In this document: one piece after another, positions 57,913 through 64,000 of the stretch
Numbering within the stretch: position 1 is the stretch's first letter
Layout: each line of letters begins with the position of its first letter
From: Qaidamihabitans albus
GTDB taxonomy: Bacteria > Actinomycetota > Actinomycetes > Mycobacteriales > Pseudonocardiaceae
Assembly (NCBI RefSeq): GCF_016464705.1
Contig: NZ_JAEHOB010000005.1
Span: forward strand, 288,281 to 352,280
Direction of reading: 5' to 3'
DNA: 64,000 bases
Made by a program: the position numbers and the translations under genes
The notes under the pieces: model-generated
Seen by the model: the letters and a program-made list of their open reading frames with translations, nothing else
What the model was told of the DNA's origin: nothing
The model's database searches: none

Positions 57913-58469
57913 GCGTTCCTCCCGGCACCCGCGGTCCGGCTCAGCAGTGCCTCGACGGGGATCAGCGACGGCGCCTCCTCGCCGGCGGGATCCGGCACCG
58001 GCTCGACCCGGGTCAGCTCCGGCGCGAGCGCGAGCACCGACTCGGTCACCGCCTCCTCCACCGTGGTGGAAGACGACGAGCAGCCCTTGCCCGAACCGGA
58101 CAGCCGCACCCTGGCGACGCCGTCCTCGATTCCCGCGAGCTCGACCCGGCCGCCGTTCGACTCGATGTACGGCCGAATCCCGTCGAGTGCCCGCTCCACC
58201 CTGTCCGCCAGCGGATCGGGATGGACGTCGTGCAGCACCAGCAGGTGGCCGAGCAGCTCGTCGCCGACCATCCGCTCGACCAGCGGCGGGGAGGCGGCGC
58301 CCAGCACCCTGGCCAGTGCCTCGCCGTAGACCTCGGTCAGCGTCTGCACCGCCTCGATCGCCGCCTCCGCCGTCGGCCCCGGCACCTGCTCGACCCGTTC
58401 CAGCAGCTCGTCGATCCGGGCCAGCCGCTGCCGGACCTCCGCGTCGTCGAGCCGCGTCGCATCAGCCAT
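57909..58469 (-). CDS. NifU C-terminal domain-like protein
   Basis: 186 residues. The C-terminal part (about 90-150, LDGIRPYIESNGGRVELAGI and VRLSGSGKGCSSSS) is a NifU/Nfu domain. The usual C-x-x-C cluster site has only one Cys: Cys130, with Gly127 in place of the first. N-terminal half is helical. Candidate electron-transfer or Fe-S partner of the hydrogenase. Overlaps hhyL by 8 bp. Confidence 0.88.
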   Translation of the reverse strand: MADATRLDDAEVRQRLARIDELLERVEQVPGPTAEAAIEAVQTLTEVYGEALARVLGAASPPLVERMVGDELLGHLLVLHDVHPDPLADRVERALDGIRPYIESNGGRVELAGIEDGVARVRLSGSGKGCSSSSTTVEEAVTESVLALAPELTRVEPVPDPAGEEAPSLIPVEALLSRTAGAGRNA

Positions 58470-60270
58470 TGATGCCTCCGAACGTCGGCGAGTGCAGCTT
58501 CTTCAGCTCCTGTCCCCCGCCGAGGTACATGTGCACCCCGCAGGGCAGGCACGGGTCGAAGCTGCGGACGGTGCGCATGATGTCGACACCCTTGAAGTTC
58601 TTCGGCCCGTTCTCCTCGAAGATCGGCGTGTTCTGTACCGCGTCCTCGTACGGGCCCGGCGTGCCGTAGCTGTCCCGCGGGCTGGCGTTCCACGGTGTCG
58701 GTGGGTACGGGTGGTAGTTGGCGATCTTCTTGTCCTTGATGACCATGTGGTGTGACAGCAAACCGCGGACCGCCTCGTGGAAACCGCAGCCGACCGCCTC
58801 GTCCGGCACCTCGAAGTCGGTGAAGACCTTGGTGTCGCCGGCCCGGACCCGCTCCAGGCCGTGCTCGAGGAAGTAGAACGCGATCGCGGCGCTGTACGCG
58901 ACGAAGTACGCGCGGGCGCGATCCCGCTCGAGCGCGTTCGACAGCGGCCTGCCCTCCTTGTCGTGCGGGATCTTCCACTCCAGTGTCATCTCCGGCAGCT
59001 GGTCGCTCTTCGGCAGCGCGATGCGCACGCCGGAGCCGGTGCCCTTGACGTAGGGGGTGTCCACCCGTCCGGACAGCGCCGTGGACCACAGCCGCGCGAT
59101 CGGGCCGCCACCGGTGTCCAGTGCGAGGTGGTCCTGGCCGTCGAACCAGCGCGGGCTCATCACCCAGCTGTAATTGCTGTCGAAGTCGCGCTTCTGCGGC
59201 ACCGGGACGGTGGTCTGGTTCCACGGGTGCCGCATGTCGACGGGGTTGCCGAGCGGGTCGTGGGTGACGAAGGGCTCCTCGTTGACCCAGTCCTCGTAGA
59301 ACGAGCTGCCGAGCAGGATCCGCATGCCGAGGTTGATGTCGACCAGGTTGTTGGTGACCAGCCGGCCGTCGACGATGATGCCCGGGGTGACGAACATCGA
59401 CTTGCCCCAGTCGTTCATCGTCTCGTAGCGGTAGTCGCAGACGTCGGAGTTGTTCCACGCGCCCCAGCAGCCGAGCAGCACCCGGCGCCTGCCGACCTCC
59501 TCGTAGCCGGGCAGCGCCTCGTAGAAGAAGTCGAAGACGTCGTCGTTCACGGCGACGGACTTCTTGACGAAGTCCAGGATGCCGATCAGCCGCGACTGGT
59601 AGTCCGTGAACGTGGTGGGCTCCGGCATGGTGCCCACACCGCCCGGATACATTGTGGACGGATGGACGTGCCGTCCCTCCATGATGCAGAACATCTCGCG
59701 GGTCACCCGGCTGACCCACAGCGCCTCCTTGTAGAAGGAGCCCTCGAACGGGTTGAACGCCCGCATGATGTCGGCGATGGTGCGGAAGCCGTGGATCTCG
59801 GCGTTGGGTGCCTCGGCGTTCTCCGCCCGCCGCAGCACGCTGGGATTGGTCTCCTTGACCATGGCCTCGCAGAAGTCGACGAAGACCATGTTGTCCTGGA
59901 AGATCGTGTGGTCGAACATGTACTCGGCGGCCTCGCCGAGGTTCACTATCGCCTCCGCCAGCGGCGGTGGCTTGATCCCGTACGCCATCTGCTGGGCGTA
60001 GTGCGAGCAGGTGGTGTGGTTGTCGCCGCAGATCCCGCAGATCCGGGTGGTGATGAAGCCCGCGTCCCGCGGGTCCTTGCCCTTCATGAACACCGAGTAG
60101 CCACGGAACAGGGACGAGGTGCTGTGGCACTCGGCCACCTGGCGGTTCTTGAAGTCGATCTTGGTGTAGATGCCGAGGTTGCCGATGATCCGGGTGATCG
60201 GATCCCACGCCATCTCGACGAGTTCGCTCTCCTCCTGCCGGGCGCTGCTCCTGGGCTCAGTGGCCGTCAT
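58462..60270 (-). CDS. hhyL: [NiFe] hydrogenase large subunit, group 1h
   Basis: 602 residues. L1 motif TTRICGICGDNH and L2 motif DPCLPCGVH provide the four Ni-Fe cysteines. After the L2 His a 22-residue peptide (MYLGGGQELKKL...) is left for the protease to remove. L1 sequence and gene set match group 1h, the high-affinity oxygen-tolerant enzymes that oxidise atmospheric H2 for respiration. ATG 60270 after AGGAGGACAGC. Confidence 0.97.
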   Translation of the reverse strand: MTATEPRSSARQEESELVEMAWDPITRIIGNLGIYTKIDFKNRQVAECHSTSSLFRGYSVFMKGKDPRDAGFITTRICGICGDNHTTCSHYAQQMAYGIKPPPLAEAIVNLGEAAEYMFDHTIFQDNMVFVDFCEAMVKETNPSVLRRAENAEAPNAEIHGFRTIADIMRAFNPFEGSFYKEALWVSRVTREMFCIMEGRHVHPSTMYPGGVGTMPEPTTFTDYQSRLIGILDFVKKSVAVNDDVFDFFYEALPGYEEVGRRRVLLGCWGAWNNSDVCDYRYETMNDWGKSMFVTPGIIVDGRLVTNNLVDINLGMRILLGSSFYEDWVNEEPFVTHDPLGNPVDMRHPWNQTTVPVPQKRDFDSNYSWVMSPRWFDGQDHLALDTGGGPIARLWSTALSGRVDTPYVKGTGSGVRIALPKSDQLPEMTLEWKIPHDKEGRPLSNALERDRARAYFVAYSAAIAFYFLEHGLERVRAGDTKVFTDFEVPDEAVGCGFHEAVRGLLSHHMVIKDKKIANYHPYPPTPWNASPRDSYGTPGPYEDAVQNTPIFEENGPKNFKGVDIMRTVRSFDPCLPCGVHMYLGGGQELKKLHSPTFGGING

Positions 60271-60315
60271 CGATGCTGTCCTCCTGCACTCGTCGGGGCT
60301 CTCGCTGGTTTCCGG

Positions 60316-61404
60316 TCAGGGGCGCCAGCGCGGGTCGTAGCCACTGGTCAGCACGGGCCCGTTGTGATGCCACTTCGGTTCCTGGTTCGCCGGGAGGTTG
60401 CTGATCGCGCGCATCCGCCGGATGAACGCCCCGTAAGGCTTGTTGAGGATCGAGGACAGGGCCGCGCCCGTCGGCTCGTCCATGAACGGCATGAACATGT
60501 CCGGAAAACCCGGCATGGTGCAGGCGATGCAGATGCCGCCGACGTTCGGGCAGCCGCCCACGCCCGACATCCAGCCGCGCTTGGGCACGTTGCAGTTGAC
60601 GATCGGACCCCAGCAGCCCACCTTCACCTGGCACTTCGGCGAGTTGTAGTCCTTCGCGTAGTCCGCCTGCTCGTAGTAGGCGGCGCGGTCGCAACCCTCG
60701 TGAACGGTCTTGCCGAAGAGCCACTGCGGGCGCAGCTTCTCGTCGAGCGGCGGCGGTGGTGCCGCCCCGGCCGCGTGGTAGAGCACCCACGTCAGGGTCT
60801 CCATGAAGTTCTCCGGCTGGATGGGACAGCCGGGCACGTTGACGATCGGCAGCGCGCCCTCGGACTTGAAGTCCCAGCCCAGGTAGTCGGCGAGCCCCAT
60901 GCTTCCGGTGGGATTGCCCGCCATCGCGTGGATCCCGCCGTAGGTCGCGCAGGTGCCCGCCGCGACCACGGCCCAGGCCTTGGGCGCGAGGTGGTCGAGC
61001 CACCAGTTCAGCGTGAGCGGCTCACCGGTCTCCGGGTCGTTGCCGAACGACGTCCAGTAGCCCTCGCCCTCGATGATGTTCTGGTTCGGGATCGACCCCT
61101 CGATCACGAGGATGAACGGCTTCAGCTCGCCGCGGGCGGCCGCCCGGAACGGCCGGAGGAATCCCTCGCCGCCCTCACTCGGGGAGAGCACCTTGTTGTG
61201 CAGGTTGACCTTCGGCAGCCCCGGGATGAGCCCCAGCACCACATCCTCGATGGCCGGCTGACCGGATGCCGTCATCGACACCGTGTCGCCGTCGCAGCTC
61301 ATGCCCTCGGAGATCCACAGTATGTCGATCTCGTCGAAGCCGCGCCGTTCCCCGGCCGCGCTGGTCTCCTGCTTCCACGTGCGCGTTCCGCTCTCGATCG
61401 TCAT
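60316..61404 (-). CDS. hhyS: [NiFe] hydrogenase small subunit, group 1h
   Basis: 362 residues. No twin-arginine signal, so not exported by itself. The proximal cluster loop is SEGMSCDGDTVS, i.e. Cys37-x-x-Asp40 in place of Cys-x-x-Cys, as in group 1h enzymes with three Cys and one Asp ligand. Distal/medial cluster ligands are in the AGTCATYGG, VPGCPIQPEN, HEGCDRAAYY and PKCQVKVGCWGP, CPNVGGICIACTMPGFPD regions. Confidence 0.97.
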   Translation of the reverse strand: MTIESGTRTWKQETSAAGERRGFDEIDILWISEGMSCDGDTVSMTASGQPAIEDVVLGLIPGLPKVNLHNKVLSPSEGGEGFLRPFRAAARGELKPFILVIEGSIPNQNIIEGEGYWTSFGNDPETGEPLTLNWWLDHLAPKAWAVVAAGTCATYGGIHAMAGNPTGSMGLADYLGWDFKSEGALPIVNVPGCPIQPENFMETLTWVLYHAAGAAPPPPLDEKLRPQWLFGKTVHEGCDRAAYYEQADYAKDYNSPKCQVKVGCWGPIVNCNVPKRGWMSGVGGCPNVGGICIACTMPGFPDMFMPFMDEPTGAALSSILNKPYGAFIRRMRAISNLPANQEPKWHHNGPVLTSGYDPRWRP

Positions 61405-61426
61405 TGTCTCGGCTCCTTACCGCTCC

Positions 61427-61981
61427 TCATGTCCGGGGCCTCCCCTGCAGTCGGTCGCGGAGACGGTCGTAGACGGCAGCGACGGGCCCGGCCAGCGTCA
61501 GCGCCGGCGGCTCGTCGGGTGCGTGCGGATGTGGCCGCGTCGGCGCCGTCTTCTTGGCCCGGTCGATCTCTTCACCCAGCTCGTCGAGGGCCTGCTGGTC
61601 GAGCGCGTCGCGCAGCTTGGGCATCATCTCGCCCTCTTCTTCCTGCACGTGCTCCTCGATCTCGCGCTGGAGCTCGGCCATCAGCTCGTCGGCGCGCTCG
61701 TCACCCGCGGAGAGCCTGTCGAGCTCGGCGAGGGTCTTCTTGACGCTCAGGTGCTCGGCGAGATGCTCGTCGATCTCCCGCGCCTCGTCGGGTAGGACCT
61801 TCTTGGCGAGCGGGTAGACCATCAGCTCTTCCAGCGCGGCGTGTTTGGACAGCTCGCGGACGGTGATCTCGACGACGCCCCGCCGTTGCTCGGCGGTCGC
61901 GGCCGCCTCGTAGTCGCGGAAAAGCTGCTCGACCATGCGGTGGTCGTGCTTCAGGAGCTCGATGGCGTCCATCAGGGCCAT
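61427..61981 (-). CDS. Hemerythrin domain-containing protein
   Basis: 184 residues. Four-helix hemerythrin domain (1-140) with the di-iron ligands His12 (KHDHRMVEQLF), His in SKHAALEELMVYP, His in HLAEHLSVKK and EEHVQEEEGEMMP; residues 140-184 are a disordered Pro/Ala tail. It binds O2 in other bacteria or repairs Fe-S clusters. Overlaps the 379-aa gene (ATGA) upstream, 22 bp from hhyS. Confidence 0.93.
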   Translation of the reverse strand: MALMDAIELLKHDHRMVEQLFRDYEAAATAEQRRGVVEITVRELSKHAALEELMVYPLAKKVLPDEAREIDEHLAEHLSVKKTLAELDRLSAGDERADELMAELQREIEEHVQEEEGEMMPKLRDALDQQALDELGEEIDRAKKTAPTRPHPHAPDEPPALTLAGPVAAVYDRLRDRLQGRPRT

Positions 61982-63120
61982 CAGACCCCTCCTTCGGTAG
62001 TTCTGTCCGACGTGGAAACGGGGCCGTCAGGACGATGCGGGCGCAGTGAGCGGACCGCGCCGTGCAGCCGCGCCATGACCTCCTCCGGCATGTCGTGGAC
62101 CCGGTCGAGGATCTCCGCCGCGCGCGGATCGGTGGCCCGTGCCTCCCGCTTCTCGTCCTCGGTGAGCGTGAGCGTCCGCAGCGACAGGATCTCGTCGATC
62201 TCCGCGGCGTCGTGCAGATCTCCGGGGCTCTCCGGGGCGATCTGCGGATGGTCGTGGAGCAGGATCGGCGACGACAGCATGAGGTGCTGGGTACCGGGGT
62301 CCCCGGCCAGCACCGGGTAGGTGTGGATGTTGTGGCAGGCTCCTGCGTGCGGTGCCGCCCACCCGGGCGGCTCGGTCAGGGAGAGGAACCTCAGCCCGTG
62401 CCCGCCGAGCAACGTGTGCGCGGCGATGAGCGAATGGCGCAGCGCCTCGTCGCGCGACACGTCCGGGCCGATCACCGACCCGGTGTTCTCCGTGCGGACC
62501 CGTAGCCGGTACGCCGGGAACGGCGTGTCGAGCCTTTCCACGCGCAGTGTGGTGCTCGCCGGGACGGGCCAGCGCCGCCGGACCACCCGGCCGTGGTCAC
62601 CGAGCGGCTCCACCTCCTCGCCTCCCGGCACGCCCACCGGGAACGTCCGGTCGGTGTCGAGGAGGTCGGCGAGGCCGACGGCGATGTCCGACTCCCGCGG
62701 CACCGCCTCGTCGAAGGACAGGTGGGGGGTGCCGTCGACGTCGAGGGACTCCACCGGCACGTACCGTCCGCCGCCCGCGTGCCGCTCGACGTTCTTCGCC
62801 TGCAGTTGCAGGAACCGGACGCGGAGCCGCACCGTCGCGTCCTCCGCGTCGGGCGCCGCCTCGAACAGGCATTCGGTCTGCTGCCGCCAGGATTCGACGG
62901 AACCGGCCACGCCCGTGGCGACGGGGCCGTCCCGCTCGGCCCAGGCCCGCGGGGCGAGGATGCCGAACTGCCACCGCACCCGGTTCTTGGGCGAGGACTT
63001 GCGGTACGGGTAGAGCAGGTAGCCCTCGTAGAGCACCGCGTCGGCGACCGGCCGCACCCGGTCGAACTCGGGGTCGGCCCCGTTCCCGCCACCGGGAGAC
63101 GTCCTCGCCGCGCTGCTCAC
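61981..63120 (-). CDS. Hydrogenase-locus protein of unknown function (379 aa)
   Basis: 379 residues from GTG 63120, supported by GGAGG at 7 nt. No signal peptide or membrane segment. About residues 35-75 read YEGYLLYPYRKSSPKNRVRW; the middle is beta-rich; about 265-305 contain HAGACHNIHTYPVLAGD and PILLHDHPQIAPES, a His/Asp cluster that could bind metal. No family recognised. First structural gene of the operon, coupled to hemerythrin. Confidence 0.85.
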   Translation of the reverse strand: MSSAARTSPGGGNGADPEFDRVRPVADAVLYEGYLLYPYRKSSPKNRVRWQFGILAPRAWAERDGPVATGVAGSVESWRQQTECLFEAAPDAEDATVRLRVRFLQLQAKNVERHAGGGRYVPVESLDVDGTPHLSFDEAVPRESDIAVGLADLLDTDRTFPVGVPGGEEVEPLGDHGRVVRRRWPVPASTTLRVERLDTPFPAYRLRVRTENTGSVIGPDVSRDEALRHSLIAAHTLLGGHGLRFLSLTEPPGWAAPHAGACHNIHTYPVLAGDPGTQHLMLSSPILLHDHPQIAPESPGDLHDAAEIDEILSLRTLTLTEDEKREARATDPRAAEILDRVHDMPEEVMARLHGAVRSLRPHRPDGPVSTSDRTTEGGV

Positions 63121-63198
63121 CCTTGAACCTCCCACTCCGCCACCTGTGCTTCGCTCGGCAGTGAGACGGTGGCTCCGGGAACTGCGACACCGGCCATG

Positions 63199-63227
63199 AC
63201 ACTAGGAAGCTCGCGGGATGCCGGTAA
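63199..63227 (-). promoter_or_regulatory. Candidate hydrogenase operon promoter
   Basis: Minus strand TTACCG (63222-63227), 17-bp spacer, TAGTGT (63199-63204). It sits between the PadR stop and the GTG at 63120, about 80 bp upstream. Confidence 0.4.
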
Positions 63228-63231
63228 GTGC

Positions 63232-63684
63232 TCACGCACTCACGCGCTGGCCACCGCTCACGTTCCGCGCGACCGGGTCGGCGCGGCGGTACTCGGTGAG
63301 GAACGTGTCGAGTGTCTGCACCAGGTCGGTGACCGCGGCGCAGGTCTCCTCGAGCACCTCCTCCCCGTCGGCGGTGATCGCGTAGACCCGCCGGCCGGGG
63401 CCGGTGCAGTCCGACGACTGCCAGCTGGCCTGTGCCAGCCCGTCCTCGTCCAGCCGGTGCAGCGCCCGGTAGACCGACCCCGGGGCCTGCGAGGCGAACC
63501 CGAAACGGGCGAGCCTGGTCCTCAGTTCGTAGCCGTGGGCCGGGTGCTCCCGCATCAGCAGGAGCAGGCAGGCATCGAGCAGGCCACGCGGATGGCAGAA
63601 GTCTCCGCCGCGGTGCCTCGCCGGGCGCGCTCGGCCGCCTTGTTGATCAGGTACGCCACCGTTCCCGGACGCCGGCTCGCGCAT
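63232..63684 (-). CDS. PadR family transcriptional regulator
   Basis: 150 residues. PadR winged helix: DACLLLLMREHPAHGYELRTR followed by QAPGSVYRALHRLDEDGLA, and a C-terminal helix (LEETCAAVTDLVQTLDTFL). Directly upstream of the hydrogenase operon on the same strand, so a local regulator, possibly sensing a phenolic or starvation signal (unknown). Its last codons resemble the arm of the 46-bp repeat. Confidence 0.9.
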   Translation of the reverse strand: MREPASGNGGVPDQQGGRARPARHRGGDFCHPRGLLDACLLLLMREHPAHGYELRTRLARFGFASQAPGSVYRALHRLDEDGLAQASWQSSDCTGPGRRVYAITADGEEVLEETCAAVTDLVQTLDTFLTEYRRADPVARNVSGGQRVSA

Positions 63685-63796
63685 GGCCCCATCGCCTCCT
63701 CAACTCGCGCCGCAGTCGTCCAGGTACCCGGACCGGAGGGAGACAAACGTCACGAACGAGTAGTGGCCGGGCACGACCACGAAGCCGCACCACCGC

Positions 63797-63842
63797 CTCG
63801 TGAGTGCGCACGCGAGTTAGAACTCGCGTGCGCACTCACGAG
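63797..63842. repeat. 46-bp palindromic repeat, copy 7
   Basis: A near-perfect copy with TTAGAA at the centre. On the minus strand its TCG TGA (stop at 63836-63838) ends the exonuclease/phosphatase-family protein. Confidence 0.95.
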
Positions 63843-64000
63843 GGGCGCGGGTGGTCGAGCAGTGCCAGCTCGGCGACGACGGCGTGATGATCGGTGCCCG
63901 GCAGCGCGTGCTCGCTCGCCGACACCGCCGCCAGCCCGGCACCGTGCAGCACGTGGTCGAGCTGGATGAGCGGCGGCACGATATCCCTGCCCGCCGGCCA
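63836..64000 (-). CDS. Endonuclease/exonuclease/phosphatase family protein, 3' part, cut by window edge
   Basis: Only the last 54 residues are in the window. LIQLDHVLHGAG and LPGTDHHAVVAELAL match the C-terminal end of the EEP/DNase I-like fold (LDHV...SDH motif, here TDHH). The start and active-site Glu lie outside. The final Ser and stop are within the palindrome. Confidence 0.75.
   Translation of the reverse strand, partial: WPAGRDIVPPLIQLDHVLHGAGLAAVSASEHALPGTDHHAVVAELALLDHPRPS

Noticed and set aside
58777..61743. A 988-residue plus-strand open frame across the hydrogenase subunits
   Set aside because: Antisense to hhyL and hhyS with repetitive Val/Leu/Arg/His composition and no ribosome site.

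Overview
The window is 64 kb of very GC-rich DNA with strong third-position GC bias, many GTG starts and overlapping ATGA/GTGA gene junctions. Gene content and order (dapB, M16 peptidase, pnp, rpsO, ribF, truB; rbfA, ylxP, infB, ylxR, nusA, rimP; thyX nearby; LigC with a Prim-Pol; a group 1h [NiFe]-hydrogenase locus) indicate a chromosomal segment of an actinomycete, most likely a member of the Pseudonocardiaceae such as Amycolatopsis. That placement is inference from gene content. I saw no tRNA, rRNA, CRISPR array, transposase, integrase or prophage gene.

Layout. 0-2.7 kb: 5' part of thyX, a ribbon-helix-helix regulator with a DUF4097 protein, and cspA. 2.7-5.7 kb: an AlkX-type DNA glycosylase, a GNAT acetyltransferase and two membrane proteins. 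5.7-23.8 kb, almost all on the minus strand: a core information-processing block, with dapB-M16-pnp-rpsO, then a ThpR-like 2H phosphoesterase, an HTH regulator, ribF, truB, two transporters, a TRM11-like methyltransferase, and the rimP-nusA-ylxR-infB-ylxP-rbfA ribosome and translation operon. 23.9-34.4 kb: envelope and metabolic genes (DUF4439 lipoprotein, class V PLP enzyme, a YdbS/YdbT pair, a threonine-dehydratase-like enzyme, a LysR regulator, CapA, an MBL hydrolase, an aldo/keto reductase). 34.4-38.8 kb: a CoA ligase / MaoC / amidohydrolase / SDR operon divergent from a MarR gene, with two perfect palindromes between them. 38.8-50.7 kb: PolX, a MocR regulator, a quinone-reductase-like flavoprotein, a GlxA regulator, a group 2 sigma factor, LigC plus Prim-Pol, and a cluster of small proteins with sigma-B/F-like promoters.

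50.7-63.7 kb: a nearly continuous minus-strand locus for a high-affinity (group 1h) [NiFe] hydrogenase. In transcriptional order: PadR regulator, unknown 379-aa protein, hemerythrin, small subunit, large subunit, NifU-like protein, DUF5947, a 68-aa protein, a palindrome, a small membrane protein, SIS protein, HypC-like protein, GmhA-like SIS protein, a 115-aa protein, maturation protease, HypC, HypD, HypE, HypA, HypB. Subunits, the C-terminal protease and nickel/iron-site maturases are present; hypF is not in the window. Several conserved accessory genes have no known function and are the best candidates for undescribed biology.

A second theme is repeated intergenic DNA. A 46-bp palindrome occurs seven times; in four copies its TCG-TGA supplies the last Ser codon and stop codon of the adjacent gene. 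A different element, with ACTCGCGGG every 20-21 bp, occurs at two places.
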